Positions 40,202-49,540 are shown, numbered from the stretch's first letter. The stretch: 50,180 bases of DNA from Haloparvum sedimenti (GCF_001462205.1 NZ_LKIR01000004.1:1-50180); one strand, 5' to 3'. The notes: generated by a model not told the origin, from the sequence alone. Program-made: numbers and translations.

Positions 40202-40651
40202 CTACGCGACGCTCGTCTTGACGATGGTCACCGGCCTGCTCGACCCGCGAGCGACGCGCTCCGTGACGGAGCCGAGCATCCGTCGGTAGTCGCCGGAGCG
40301 CTCCTTCGAGCCCATCACCGTCAGATCGATGTCCTCGTCGCCGATGTAGCGGAGGATCTCCTCGTGCGGGTCGCCGTGGACGACCTCGGTGACGACCTCG
40401 TCGACGCCGGCCGACGCCGCGCGCTCGGCGATGTCGCCGACGGCCTCCAGCCCGGTGTCCTCCAGCGTCTGCTCGACGCCCTCGAACTCGTGGACGAACT
40501 CGTCGCCGGAGTAGGCGTTCACCACGTCGCTGTCCACGACGTACAGCACGTGGAGCGCCGCGTCGTAGCGCTCGGCGGTTTCGATGGCGTGATCGGTCGC
40601 ACGCTCGACGCCCTCGCTTCCGTCGGTCGGCAGGAGGATGTTGTCGTACAT
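40202..40651 (-). CDS. Universal stress protein, UspA family
   Basis: A 149-residue single UspA domain. Starts MYDNILLPTDGSEGVERATD, with the Asp-Gly-Ser typical of the family. The ATP-binding signature is complete: DLTVMGSKERSGDYRRMLGS, followed by VTERVARGSSRPVTIVK (G-2x-G-9x-G-S/T type). Such proteins bind ATP or other nucleotides and respond to stress; a specific target is not seen. A TATA-like CTTTTATG at about 40676-40684 supports ATG 40651. Divergent from the DUF5802 gene, with a palindromic site between them. Confidence 0.93.
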   Translation of the reverse strand: MYDNILLPTDGSEGVERATDHAIETAERYDAALHVLYVVDSDVVNAYSGDEFVHEFEGVEQTLEDTGLEAVGDIAERAASAGVDEVVTEVVHGDPHEEILRYIGDEDIDLTVMGSKERSGDYRRMLGSVTERVARGSSRPVTIVKTSVA

Positions 40652-40730
40652 CGTTTGCCGACTCGCCCGGCATGCGCATAAAAGAGGTGGCGGCCTCCCG
40701 CCTCGAGGGAACCGGTCGACTCGCGCGTCG

Positions 40731-40758
40731 ACATAAGGATTGCCGGCAAGGCTTATGT
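40731..40758. promoter_or_regulatory. 28-bp imperfect palindrome in uspA/DUF5802 divergent promoter
   Basis: Outer arms ACATAAG (40731-40737) and CTTATGT (40752-40758) flank a perfect inner palindrome TTGCCGGCAA (40740-40749); only two base pairs between these parts do not match. The right arm includes the probable TATA box (GCTTATG) of the gene starting at 40789. A dimeric regulator bound here would block that promoter. No candidate regulator is adjacent. Confidence 0.55.
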
Positions 40759-40788
40759 CTGGTCGTGTGAGAGATTAACACGCACAGC

Positions 40789-41133
40789 ATGTTTGAACGC
40801 TTCTCAAGCGGCTACTACCTCGGCAAGTTGTACGTGCAACCGCATGACGGCGACCGGGCCGTCATTCGGCGAGAGGACCACGAGCGCGTGAACGAACAGC
40901 TCTACGCGACCGGCGAGGGCGTGGAGCGACTCGACGCCCCCCTCGTGATGAAGGTCGACCGGAGCCACATCCCGGTCTCCGGGGGTGAGGACGTTCCCGA
41001 GGGGACGCTCGCGGTCCCGCGCGAGTTCGCGACCGACGACCTCCCGGCGACGCGGGGCGTCCTCCTCGCGGACGCCGACCGCGCGGCCGACCTCCTCCGC
41101 TGGGAAGGGTACGAGCCCGCGGTCAACGCCTGA
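40789..41133 (+). CDS. DUF5802 family haloarchaeal protein
   Basis: A 114-residue protein opening MFERFSSGYYLGKLYVQPHD, then RAVIRREDHERVNEQLYATG and LDAPLVMKVDRSHIPVSGGE. It has no membrane segment; the spaced hydrophobic strands suggest a small mostly-beta protein. I recognise the pattern as DUF5802, restricted to haloarchaea as far as I know, with no assigned role. The TATA-like GCTTATG at 40751-40757 gives a short leader before the ATG. Confidence 0.85.
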   Translation: MFERFSSGYYLGKLYVQPHDGDRAVIRREDHERVNEQLYATGEGVERLDAPLVMKVDRSHIPVSGGEDVPEGTLAVPREFATDDLPATRGVLLADADRAADLLRWEGYEPAVNA

Positions 41134-41197
41134 TCACCGCGTTCGGCCTCGCAGTCGCCTCGATACCGCGTCGAGCGTGCTACGTCACGCCATACCT

Positions 41198-41230
41198 TGC
41201 GAAATTCGAAATCTTCCTGCGAGATTCGCA
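41198..41230. promoter_or_regulatory. Double palindromic operator-like site upstream of carB
   Basis: TGCGAAATTCGAA (41198-41210) and TGCGAGATTCGCA (41218-41230) are near-identical 13-base palindromic elements starting 20 bases apart, about two helical turns. The second has perfect arms TGCGA/TCGCA. They lie just upstream of an AT-rich TATA candidate CTTATTA (41244-41250), which is about 25-31 bases before the carB start codons. This layout suits co-operative binding of a regulator. Confidence 0.55.
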
Positions 41231-41274
41231 CTCTTTCGCCGACCTTATTACGATGTGCGCACCACGGAGAGGTG

Positions 41275-44200
41275 ATGACCGACTCGAAGGGGTCTCAGGA
41301 CGGTACGGCGTCCGAGGACCGCACGATCCTCCTCATCGGAAGCGGACCGATCCAGATCGGACAGGCCGCGGAGTTCGACTACTCCGGCGCGCAGGCGTGT
41401 CGCGCCCTCCAGGAGGAGGGGGCCCGAGTCGTTCTGGTCAACTCCAACCCCGCCACGATCATGACGGACCCGGAGATGGCCGACCGCGTCTACATTGAGC
41501 CCATCACGCCCGAGGCCATCGCGGAGATCATCCGCGAGGAGCAGCCCGACGGCGTGATCGCCGGTCTCGGCGGCCAGACCGGACTCAACGTCACCGCCGA
41601 GCTCGCCGAGCAGGGCATTCTGGAGGAGCACGACGTGGAGATCATGGGCACGCCGCTGGACACCATCTACGCGACGGAGGACCGCGACCTCTTCCGCCAG
41701 CGGATGGAGAACATCGGCCAGCCGGTCCCCGCGTCGACGACCATCTCGCTCTCCGAGGGCGAGTCCGTCACCGACTTCGACGAGGCGGCGTTCCGCGAGC
41801 GCGTGCAGGCCGCGGTCGACGAGGTCGGCGGCCTCCCCGTCATCGCGCGGACGACCTACACGCTCGGCGGCTCCGGCTCCGGCGTCGTCGAGGAGTTCGA
41901 CGAGCTCGTCGAGCGCGTCCGCAAGGGGCTGCGCCTCTCACGGAACGGCGAGGTGCTGATCACCGAGTCCATCGCGGGCTGGGTCGAGCTGGAGTACGAG
42001 GTGATGCGGGACGCCGACGACTCCTGTATCATCATCTGCAACATGGAGAACCTCGACCCGATGGGGATCCACACCGGCGAGTCGACGGTCGTGACCCCGT
42101 CGCAGGTGATCCCCGACGACGGCCACCAGGAGATGCGCGACGCCGCGCTCGGCGTCATCCGCGAACTCGGCATTCAGGGCGGCTGTAACATCCAGTTCGC
42201 GTGGCGCGACGACGGCACGCCGGGCGGCGAGTACCGCGTCGTCGAGGTGAACCCGCGCGTCTCGCGCTCCTCCGCGCTCGCGTCGAAGGCGACCGGCTAC
42301 CCCATCGCCCGCGTCACCGCGAAGGTCGCGCTCGGCAAGCGCCTCCACGAGATCGACAACGAGATCACCGGGGAGACGACCGCGGCCTTCGAGCCCGCCA
42401 TCGACTACGTCGTCACGAAGGTGCCGCGCTGGCCCATCGACAAGTTCGACGACGTGGACTTCGAGCTGGGCACCGCGATGAAGTCGACCGGCGAGGCGAT
42501 GTCCATCGGCCGCACCTTCGAGGAGAGCCTGCTGAAGGCGCTGCGCTCCTCGGAGTACGACCCCGCGGTCGAGTGGGACGAGGTGAGCGACGAGGAGCTG
42601 GCGACCGACTACCTGGAGACGCCGACGCCGGACCGCCCGTACGCCATCTTCGAGGCGTTCGACCGCGGTTTCTCGGTCGACGAGGTGGTCGACCTGACGG
42701 GGATCAAGGAGTGGTACGTCGAGCGGTTCGAGACCGTCGCGGACGCCTCCGAGGCGGCCGCGGAGGGCGACCTTGTGACGGCCGCGGAGGCCGGGTTCAC
42801 CGACGCCGAGGTCGCCGCGAGCGCCTCGACCGGGGAGTCCTCGGCCGCGGAGGTGGCGACCGGCGCGGCGACCGCGGCGGCCGCGGCGGCCGGCGGCGAG
42901 GGCGGAGCGGGCAGCGAGGGGGCCACGACCGTCGACGACGTGGAGGCCACGGTGCCGGACCGCAGCTACAAGCAGGTCGATACCTGCGCCGGCGAGTTCG
43001 AGGCGACGACCCCGTACTACTACTCCTCGCGGCTGCCGGAGTACCTCGCGGGCGACGGCGGCGCGAGCGCGGGCTCGGCGTACCACGACGAGCTCCGCAT
43101 CGACCCCGAGGTGGAGAGCGTCGTCGTGGTCGGCGGCGGCCCGATCCGCATCGGGCAGGGCGTGGAGTTCGACTACTGCGCGGTCCACGCCGTCCGCGCG
43201 CTCCGCGAGATGGGCATCGACGCGCACGTGATCAACAACAACCCCGAGACGGTCTCGACCGACTACGACACCTCGGACGGCCTGTTCTTCGAGCCGATCA
43301 CCGCCGAGGAGGTCGCGGACGTGGTCGAGTCCACGGGCGCGGACGGCGTGATGGTCCAGTTCGGCGGGCAGACCTCCGTCAACGTCGGCGAACCGCTGGA
43401 GGCCGAACTCGACCGCCGCGGGCTCGACTGCGAGGTCATGGGGACCTCCGTCGAGGCGATGGACCTGGCGGAGGACCGCGACCGCTTCAACGTCCTGATG
43501 GACGAGCTGGGCATCGCCCAGCCCGTCGGCGGCACCGCGACCAGTCGCGAGGAGGCGCTGGAACTGGCCCACGAGGTCGGCTACCCCGTCCTCGTGCGCC
43601 CCTCCTACGTGCTCGGCGGGCGCGCGATGCGCGTCGTCGAGGACGACCAGGAGCTCGAGACGTACATCGACGAGGCGGTGCGCGTCTCGCCGGACAAGCC
43701 CATCCTCGTCGACCAGTTCCTCGCGGACGCGGTCGAGCTCGACGTGGACGCCGTCTCCGACGGCGAGGACGTGCTGCTCGGCGGCGTGATGGAGCACGTC
43801 GAGAGCGCGGGCGTCCACTCCGGCGACTCCGCGTGCGTCATCCCGCCGCGCTCGCTCTCGGAGGAGACCCTCGGCCGCGTGCGCGAGGTAACCGAGGACA
43901 TCGCGACCGCACTCGACACGGTCGGCCTGCTGAACGTCCAGCTCGCGGTGACGGGCGTCCACGACCCGGCCGAGGAGGCCGAGGTGTACGTGCTGGAGGC
44001 GAACCCGCGCTCCTCGCGCACGGTCCCGTTCGTCTCGAAGGCGACGGGCGTCCCCATCGCGAAGCTCGCCGCGCGCGTGATGGCCGGCGAGTCGCTCGCG
44101 GACATCGACGCCGACGAGCAGATCCCCGAGCACTTGAGCGTGAAGGAGGTCGTGCTCCCGTTCGACCGCCTGCCGGGCTCGGACCCGCGGCTCGGCCCGG

Positions 44201-44622
44201 AGATGAAGTCCACCGGCGAGGTGATGGGCACCGCGACCTCCTTCGGCAAGGCGTACGGCAAGGCGCAGGACGCGACCGGCAAGCCAATCCCCGAGTCTGG
44301 CACCGCGGTCGTCGACCTCTCCGCCGAGGAGTTCCCCGACCCCGACACCGAGGCGGGCGAGGCGCTCGTCGAGGGCTACGCGGAGCACTTCGAGCTGAGC
44401 GAGGCGACGGACCTCATCGAGGCCGCGCAGGCCGGCGAGCTCGACCTCATCGTCTCCCGTCAGCGCGACCTGCTGGAGGTGGCCGTCGAGGAGGAGATCA
44501 CCTACTTCTCGACGCACGCGAGCGCGAGGGCCGCGCTCGAAGCCCTCGACCACGCGGGCGACGACCTCGACGTGATGGCGGTCTCGGACCGCCCGAAGCG
44601 CGTCGCCGAGTGGGGGAAGTAG
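41275..44622 (+). CDS. carB: Carbamoyl-phosphate synthase large subunit
   Basis: A 1115-residue enzyme making carbamoyl phosphate from ammonia (delivered by CarA), bicarbonate and two ATP, for pyrimidine and arginine synthesis. The two ATP-grasp halves are both intact: ILLIGSGPIQIGQAAEFDYS with TYTLGGSGSGVV and VEVNPRVSRSSALASKATGY, then VVVGGGPIRIGQGVEFDYCA with PSYVLGGRAMRVV and LEANPRSSRTVPFVSKATGV. A C-terminal MGS-like allosteric domain is present but short. The linker near residues 518-562 is Ala/Gly-rich and longer than in bacteria. Preferred start is ATG 41275 after GGAGAGG; GTG 41272 is next to it. The partner carA is not in the window. Confidence 0.97.
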   Translation: MTDSKGSQDGTASEDRTILLIGSGPIQIGQAAEFDYSGAQACRALQEEGARVVLVNSNPATIMTDPEMADRVYIEPITPEAIAEIIREEQPDGVIAGLGGQTGLNVTAELAEQGILEEHDVEIMGTPLDTIYATEDRDLFRQRMENIGQPVPASTTISLSEGESVTDFDEAAFRERVQAAVDEVGGLPVIARTTYTLGGSGSGVVEEFDELVERVRKGLRLSRNGEVLITESIAGWVELEYEVMRDADDSCIIICNMENLDPMGIHTGESTVVTPSQVIPDDGHQEMRDAALGVIRELGIQGGCNIQFAWRDDGTPGGEYRVVEVNPRVSRSSALASKATGYPIARVTAKVALGKRLHEIDNEITGETTAAFEPAIDYVVTKVPRWPIDKFDDVDFELGTAMKSTGEAMSIGRTFEESLLKALRSSEYDPAVEWDEVSDEELATDYLETPTPDRPYAIFEAFDRGFSVDEVVDLTGIKEWYVERFETVADASEAAAEGDLVTAAEAGFTDAEVAASASTGESSAAEVATGAATAAAAAAGGEGGAGSEGATTVDDVEATVPDRSYKQVDTCAGEFEATTPYYYSSRLPEYLAGDGGASAGSAYHDELRIDPEVESVVVVGGGPIRIGQGVEFDYCAVHAVRALREMGIDAHVINNNPETVSTDYDTSDGLFFEPITAEEVADVVESTGADGVMVQFGGQTSVNVGEPLEAELDRRGLDCEVMGTSVEAMDLAEDRDRFNVLMDELGIAQPVGGTATSREEALELAHEVGYPVLVRPSYVLGGRAMRVVEDDQELETYIDEAVRVSPDKPILVDQFLADAVELDVDAVSDGEDVLLGGVMEHVESAGVHSGDSACVIPPRSLSEETLGRVREVTEDIATALDTVGLLNVQLAVTGVHDPAEEAEVYVLEANPRSSRTVPFVSKATGVPIAKLAARVMAGESLADIDADEQIPEHLSVKEVVLPFDRLPGSDPRLGPEMKSTGEVMGTATSFGKAYGKAQDATGKPIPESGTAVVDLSAEEFPDPDTEAGEALVEGYAEHFELSEATDLIEAAQAGELDLIVSRQRDLLEVAVEEEITYFSTHASARAALEALDHAGDDLDVMAVSDRPKRVAEWGK

Positions 44623-44709
44623 CGGCGACCGACTGCGCTCCCGCCGCGGTCGCCCGGCGGTCGGCGCTGCCGGCCGCAGCTATTTGTGAACCGGTCCCGA
44701 TGACCGCGT

Positions 44710-45147
44710 ATGGGAGCGGTGGCGAAACTGACGGACGCGTTCTGGGAACGGCACTCGAACCCGAAGAGCGGCTGGAGCCGGGTCCTCGTCCTCCCGGCGC
44801 TCCTCTACGCGGTCTATCGGCGGGACTGGAACCTGGCAGCCGCCGCGGTCGGGTTCACCGTCGTCAACCCGGTCCTGTTCTCGCCCCCGGCGGACGACGA
44901 CGCGTGGATGACGCGGGTGGTGCTCGCCGAGCGGTGGTGGACCGAGGAGCGCGGGGAACCGGTCCTCGCGACCGCTTATCCGAGCGTCCTCAACCTGCTC
45001 AACCTCCCCGTGACGGCGTACGCGTTCCTCGCCGCCTACCGCGGGAACCCGGTTCGGGCGGCGCTCGGCGGCTTGGGGTCCGTCCTGCTGAAGTTCTGGT
45101 ACGTCGGGGCGCTGGTTCAGCGGTACGACGAGGCACGATCCGAGTGA
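44710..45147 (+). CDS. Membrane-associated protein, DUF6653-like
   Basis: A 145-residue protein with three or four hydrophobic segments (RVLVLPALLYAVYRRDWNLA, AAVGFTVVNPVLFSPP, LNLPVTAYAFLAAY, LGGLGSVLLKFWYVGALVQR). A central RVVLAERWWTEERGEP block with paired Trp is notable. The layout matches a small family I know as DUF6653, without known function. A TATA-like GCTATTTGTG at about 44679-44688 lies 22-31 bases before the ATG. It converges on the methyltransferase gene with 9 bases between stops. Confidence 0.75.
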   Translation: MGAVAKLTDAFWERHSNPKSGWSRVLVLPALLYAVYRRDWNLAAAAVGFTVVNPVLFSPPADDDAWMTRVVLAERWWTEERGEPVLATAYPSVLNLLNLPVTAYAFLAAYRGNPVRAALGGLGSVLLKFWYVGALVQRYDEARSE

Positions 45148-45156
45148 GCGTGTCGG

Positions 45157-45804
45157 TCAGTCGTCGGCGGCCGGCGGCTCGAACGCGCGCAGCGTGTCGT
45201 TCCCGACGGTCTCGGCCGCGATCTGCTCGCAGCCGCGGTCGCCGAGCACCGACGCCCAGTCGCGGTAGTAGAGCGGCACGTCGTCGTCGACGTAGTTGAC
45301 GTTCGCGTCGTCCGCGGTGTCCGCCGAAGGTGACGGTCCGCCCCCCTCGCCCTTTTCGATCTCGACGGTGACGATCAGGTCCTTCGCGACGCGGACGAGG
45401 TCGTCGAACACCCATGCGTTGTCGGGGTGGACGTGCTGGAGCGTCTCGACCGAGAAGACGGCGCCGTAGCGGTCGTCCTCGACGTCCGGGAGCACGTCCT
45501 CGACCGCGGCCGCGTGGAAGGTCCCGGCCGCGAACAGGTCGGGGTACTCGTCGGCCATCACGTCGAAGGCGGTCTCGTTGATCTCGATGCCGTGGAGGTC
45601 CGCGTACCCGGCCTCGCGGAGGTGTTCGAGGTGGCGGCCGGCGCTACAGCCGACTTCGAGGACCGCGGCGTCGGCGTCGACGCGCTCCGCGAGGTGCGCG
45701 CGGACGCGCTCGCTGCGCTCGTCCGCGCCGTAGTGGGCGTAGTAGTCGGGGGAGTATTCGCCCGCGCGATCCGCCCAGCTCGCGAGCACGTCGTTCTCGT
45801 TCAC
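45157..45804 (-). CDS. Class I SAM-dependent methyltransferase
   Basis: A 215-residue enzyme. The SAM-binding motif I is AAVLEVGCSAGRHLEHLREA, acidic end of strand 2 in DLHGIEINETAFDVM, motif IV region YGAVFSVETLQHVHPDNAWV. The loop with GGGPSPSADTADDANVNYVD is an acidic insert. No target-recognition motif shows the substrate. Start: GTG 45804 (reading NENDVLASWADRAG) is favoured because TATA-like GTTTTACG at about 45828-45835 is about 28 bases upstream; the upstream extension to 45894 would need a TTG start and lies across this promoter. Confidence 0.85.
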   Translation of the reverse strand: MNENDVLASWADRAGEYSPDYYAHYGADERSERVRAHLAERVDADAAVLEVGCSAGRHLEHLREAGYADLHGIEINETAFDVMADEYPDLFAAGTFHAAAVEDVLPDVEDDRYGAVFSVETLQHVHPDNAWVFDDLVRVAKDLIVTVEIEKGEGGGPSPSADTADDANVNYVDDDVPLYYRDWASVLGDRGCEQIAAETVGNDTLRAFEPPAADD

Positions 45805-45945
45805 TTCGTGACCGACGAGGCGGGCGCGTAAAACCTCGGTGGCTGGCGGCTGCGCGCGGGCGTCCTCCGCGGACGGCGACGCGAAATGAACCAAACCGAA
45901 CGGATGGCCACGAACGTGGTCGCTGACCGGATGCGGAAGGACCGC

Positions 45946-46302
45946 TCACTCGTTCCGATTCATCAGTCGGAGGTTCCGCTCCATCACGGCGACGAGACCT
46001 CCGACGAAGAGGAGGCCCGGCCACGCGTAGACGAGCGTGCGCTGTGGGGGAAACGCTCCCGCCCCGAGCCCCGACTCCGGCGGCTGCCAGGTGAGGACGT
46101 GCCAGTATACGAGTACGAGCCAGAGCGCCGCGAGGACCGCAGGCGTGCGAAGCTCCCACTGCCACCAGCTTTGAGCCACCGCCAGCCCGACGACCGCGCC
46201 GCCGACGGCGACCCAGACGTATCCGTAGTTCCACGGATCGAGAACGACCGGCGGAAGCACGACGATCGCCCCGAGAATCGCCGAGAGAAGCCGCCTGATC
46301 AT
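45946..46302 (-). CDS. Small integral membrane protein
   Basis: A 118-residue protein with about four hydrophobic helices: LLSAILGAIVVLPPVVLDPW, GYVWVAVGGAVVGLAVAQSW, LAALWLVLVYWHVLTW and LVYAWPGLLFVGGLVAVMER. No catalytic or transport motif. I chose ATG 46302 because an earlier in-frame GTG at 46407 lies inside the 16-base tandem repeat and would add a Cys/Arg-rich stretch before the first helix. Unknown function. Confidence 0.7.
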   Translation of the reverse strand: MIRRLLSAILGAIVVLPPVVLDPWNYGYVWVAVGGAVVGLAVAQSWWQWELRTPAVLAALWLVLVYWHVLTWQPPESGLGAGAFPPQRTLVYAWPGLLFVGGLVAVMERNLRLMNRNE

Positions 46303-46360
46303 GACGGGACTCCCTATTGCAGTCTCAAATACTTTCTTCCGGAAGAGACGGACATCCCTC

Positions 46361-46424
46361 GAACTGCGACCGCACCGAACTGCGACCGCACCGAACTGCG
46401 ACCGCACCGAACTGCGACGGCACC
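46361..46424. repeat. Four tandem copies of a 16-bp unit
   Basis: GAACTGCGACCGCACC is repeated three times exactly (46361-46376, 46377-46392, 46393-46408) and a fourth time with one change (46409-46424, GAACTGCGACGGCACC). It fills most of the intergenic gap between the membrane protein and the DUF7126-like gene. The period is not a multiple of three, so it is not a coding repeat. No spacer between units, so not CRISPR. Confidence 0.95.
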
Positions 46425-46441
46425 CAACCGCGCTCCCCCGA

Positions 46442-46789
46442 TCAGGCGTCGCCGTCCGCCAGCAGCTCCTCGGCGACCGTCTCGGCGTCGAGCAGGGCGG
46501 GATCGACCGCCAGATCCGCGACCGCGGCGACGAACTCCGGCAGCGAGCGGTCGGCGTAGGTGACCACGCGCACGTCCGCGTTTAGCTCCTTCGCGACCGG
46601 GATGCCGGTCGCCTCCTCCACGTCGGTCAGGACGAGCAGGTCGGCGTCCGCGATGCCCGCCTCCTCCAGCGCGCTCGCGGAGACCTCGGCCTCGATGCGC
46701 GTGACGGCGGCGCCCTCGGCTTCGAGCGCGTCGCCGAGGCCGTGCTCGTCGGGGCCGGCGACGACGGCGCGGGTGGTGGCTCCCGCCAT
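46442..46789 (-). CDS. DUF7126-like Rossmann-type small protein
   Basis: A 115-residue protein: TTRAVVAGPDEHGLGDALEA at the N-terminus, AGIADADLLVLTDVEEATGI and NADVRVVTYADRSLPEFVAA. Strand-turn-helix repeats resemble a truncated CheY/TrkA-N-like alpha/beta fold without a full nucleotide-binding motif. I associate this with DUF7126, which sits beside guaA and pyrG in haloarchaea. ATG 46789 overlaps the guaA stop by one base, so it is translated with it. Possible helper of GMP or CTP synthesis, not proven. Confidence 0.75.
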   Translation of the reverse strand: MAGATTRAVVAGPDEHGLGDALEAEGAAVTRIEAEVSASALEEAGIADADLLVLTDVEEATGIPVAKELNADVRVVTYADRSLPEFVAAVADLAVDPALLDAETVAEELLADGDA

Positions 46790-47706
46790 CACTCGTACTC
46801 GATGGTCGCGGGCGGTTTGTGGGTCACGTCGTAGAGGACGCGCGCCACGTTGTCGTTCTCGCCGGTGATCCGGCTCTGGATGCGCTGGAGCGTCGCCCAG
46901 TCGATCTCCTGTGCGCGGGCGGTCATCCCGTCGCGGCTCTCGACGGAGCGGACCGCCACGACCCAGCCGTGGACGCGGTTGTCGCCCTTCACGCCGGTCG
47001 CCTTGCCGAGCACGGCCGCGAACGCCTGCCACGGCTCGTACTCCTCCAGTTCCTCCTCGACGACGTGACACGCCTCGCGGGCCACGTCGGCCTTCTCGCG
47101 GGTCACCTCGCCGACGACGCGGACCGCGAGCCCCGGCCCGGGGAACGGCATGCGCTCCGAGATTATCTCCTCGAGGCCGAGTTCGCGGGCGACCTCGCGG
47201 ACCTCGTCCTTGTAGAGGTCGCGGACCGGCTCGACGATGGCCTCGAAGTCGACGACCTCGGGGAGCCCGCCGACGTTGTGGTGGGACTTGATGTTCCCTT
47301 CCGACTCGATGCGGTCGGGGTAGATGGTCCCCTGCACGAGCACGTCCGCGTCCAGGTCGCGCGCCTCGCGCTCGAACTCCTTGATGAACTGGTCGCCGAT
47401 GACCTTCCGCTTCTCCTCGGGGTCGGTGACGCCCGCCAGCCGGTCGAAGTAGCGGTCCGCCGCCTCGATGACCCGCAGCGACTCCATGAAGGAGAACGTC
47501 TCGCGGATCTCCTCCGTCTCGCCTTTCCGCATCAGGCCCGTGTCCACGTACACCGGGGTGAGCTGGTCGCCGACCGCCTCGTAGGCGAGCGTCGCCGCGA
47601 CCGAGGAGTCGACCCCGCCCGACAGCGCGATCACCGCGTTCGCGTCGCCGATCTGTTCGCGTATCTCTGCGACCGCCTCGTCGATGAATGCCTCCGCGTC
47701 AACCAT
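46789..47706 (-). CDS. guaAB: GMP synthase, ATP-pyrophosphatase subunit (subunit B)
   Basis: A 305-residue enzyme converting XMP to GMP with ATP; ammonia comes from a separate glutaminase subunit, as in archaea. The PP-motif is SGGVDSS (residues 29-35). The dimerisation and XMP-binding part follows: [40 protein letters not shown], and ends [14 protein letters not shown], the canonical C-terminus with substrate-binding residues. Its ATG immediately follows the pyrG stop, and GAGGT inside the end of pyrG may act as ribosome-binding site. The glutaminase subunit is not in the window. Confidence 0.96.
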   Translation of the reverse strand: MVDAEAFIDEAVAEIREQIGDANAVIALSGGVDSSVAATLAYEAVGDQLTPVYVDTGLMRKGETEEIRETFSFMESLRVIEAADRYFDRLAGVTDPEEKRKVIGDQFIKEFEREARDLDADVLVQGTIYPDRIESEGNIKSHHNVGGLPEVVDFEAIVEPVRDLYKDEVREVARELGLEEIISERMPFPGPGLAVRVVGEVTREKADVAREACHVVEEELEEYEPWQAFAAVLGKATGVKGDNRVHGWVVAVRSVESRDGMTARAQEIDWATLQRIQSRITGENDNVARVLYDVTHKPPATIEYE

Positions 47707-49389
47707 TTATAAGGATACCTCGTTGGGTTCGTCCACTGGTCCGCTCGCGTTGCCGTTCTGTTTCGTCTCCGCCATGTCGAGGACCGCCTCCACGAACGCC
47801 ACGAACGGGGGGCTCGCGCGGTCGGGCCGCGACCGGAACTCTGGGTGCGCCTGCGTGCCGAAGAAGAAGGGGTGGTCCTCGCGTTCGAGGATCTCCATCC
47901 GGTTGTCCGCGCGGCCGGAGAAGACCAGCCCCTCGGTCTCGAGCTGGTCGATGTACTCGGGGTTCACCTCGTAGCGGTGCCGGTGCCGCTCCGTACAGGA
48001 GTCGGCTCCGTACACCTCGTGGGCGAGCGTTCCCTCGTCGATGTCGGTCACGTGGGCGCCGAGCCGCATCGTGCCGCCCATGTCCTCCGTCTCGTACTGC
48101 TCGGGCAGCAGGTCGATGACGGGGTACGGCGTCTCCTCGTCCAGCTCAGCGGAGTGGGCGCCCTCCATCCCGAGGACGTTGCGCGCGTGCTCGACCACGG
48201 AGAGCTGGAAGCCGAGACACAGCCCCAGCAGGGGAACGTCGTGCTCGCGGGCGTACCGGATCGCCTCGATCTTCCCCTCCGTGCCGCGGGAGCCGAACCC
48301 GCCGGGAACGACGATGCCGTCCGCCTGCTGGAGGCGTTCGGTGTGTTTCTCCGCCATCTCGTCGGCGTCGACCCACAGCACGTTCACCTCGGTCTCGGTG
48401 TGGATGCCGGCGTGTTTCAGCGCCTCGTGGATCGACATGTACGCGTCCTCCAGCCCGTACTTGCCGACCAGCGCCACGTCGATCTCCGTCTCGCGGTCGC
48501 GGGTCACCAGCTCGCGCCACCGCGTGGACCGCTCCGCCTTCGGGAGCGCCTCGTCGGCGAGGTTCAGCCGCTCCATCACGTACTCGTCGAGGCCCTCGTC
48601 CTCGACGACGAGCGGGACGTGGTAGACGTCCTCCACGTCCGGGTTCGAGAAGACCGCCTCCGTCGGCACGTCGCAGAACAGCGCGATCTTCTCTTTCACG
48701 TCCGGGTCCAGCTCGTCGTCCGCGCGCCCGACGAGGATGTCGGGCTGGAGGCCGATGCTTCGGAGCTCCTTGACGGAGTGTTGGGTAGGCTTGGTCTTCT
48801 GCTCGCCGTTTTGCGAGTAGGGAACGAGCGTGACGTGGGTGAAGAGCACGTCGCCCTCGTCCTCCTCGTGGGAGAACTGTCGGAGCGACTCGAGGAACGG
48901 CATCGACTCGATGTCCCCGACCGTTCCGCCGATCTCGACGATGCACACGTCGGAGCCCTCCGCGGCCTCGCGGATCCGACGCTTGATGTCGTCGGTGACG
49001 TGGGGGATGATCTGGACCGTCTTGCCCAGGTAGTCGCCGGCGCGCTCCCGTTCGATGACGTGTTGATAGGTCTTGCCCGTCGTGACGTTGTGGTCGGAGG
49101 TCATGTCGACGCCGAGGAACCGCTCGTAGTTCCCCAGGTCGAGGTCGACCTCGCCGCCGTCCTTCAGGACGTACACCTCGCCGTGCTCGTAGGGGTTCAT
49201 CGTTCCGGCGTCGACGTTCAGGTAGGGGTCGATCTTGACCGCCGTCACGTCGAAGCCCGCGTTCTCGAGGAGTCGGCCGGTGCTGGCGGCGGTGATTCCC
49301 TTGCCGAGCCCGGACATGACACCTCCGGTGACGAAAACGAACTTCCGACCCAGCGAGGGGTCGTACCCCGTATCGGGATCCGTCGGCAT
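47707..49389 (-). CDS. pyrG: CTP synthase
   Basis: A 560-residue amidoligase that makes CTP from UTP, ATP and glutamine. N-terminal synthase domain: [20 protein letters not shown], ITVxx-type [20 protein letters not shown], and [21 protein letters not shown]-terminal class I glutaminase: [20 protein letters not shown] and [20 protein letters not shown] with nucleophile Cys391, then [11 protein letters not shown] and HPEFRSRP with the catalytic His-x-Glu. A normal-length, intact gene. First of the pyrG-guaA-DUF7126 operon, combining two nucleotide amination steps. Confidence 0.98.
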   Translation of the reverse strand: MPTDPDTGYDPSLGRKFVFVTGGVMSGLGKGITAASTGRLLENAGFDVTAVKIDPYLNVDAGTMNPYEHGEVYVLKDGGEVDLDLGNYERFLGVDMTSDHNVTTGKTYQHVIERERAGDYLGKTVQIIPHVTDDIKRRIREAAEGSDVCIVEIGGTVGDIESMPFLESLRQFSHEEDEGDVLFTHVTLVPYSQNGEQKTKPTQHSVKELRSIGLQPDILVGRADDELDPDVKEKIALFCDVPTEAVFSNPDVEDVYHVPLVVEDEGLDEYVMERLNLADEALPKAERSTRWRELVTRDRETEIDVALVGKYGLEDAYMSIHEALKHAGIHTETEVNVLWVDADEMAEKHTERLQQADGIVVPGGFGSRGTEGKIEAIRYAREHDVPLLGLCLGFQLSVVEHARNVLGMEGAHSAELDEETPYPVIDLLPEQYETEDMGGTMRLGAHVTDIDEGTLAHEVYGADSCTERHRHRYEVNPEYIDQLETEGLVFSGRADNRMEILEREDHPFFFGTQAHPEFRSRPDRASPPFVAFVEAVLDMAETKQNGNASGPVDEPNEVSL

Positions 49390-49540
49390 ACCGAAGGTGT
49401 GCGAGCATCCTCCTAAACCGTTTCGGGAGCCCCCTCGTGTGCGGCCCGCTCACAGGGCCGCCGGCACCCCCGCGGCCGCGAGCTGCCGAAGGAGCTGTCG
49501 CCGGCCGCGATACGTCCGCGGGCCGTGACACGACCGTCGG

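Noticed and set aside
41938-44553. An 871-codon frame antisense to carB
   Set aside because: It mirrors codon bias of carB and has no recognisable domain; carB is intact with both ATP-grasp halves.
46361-46424. CRISPR array
   Set aside because: The units are 16 bases long and directly adjacent without spacers, and no cas gene is present.
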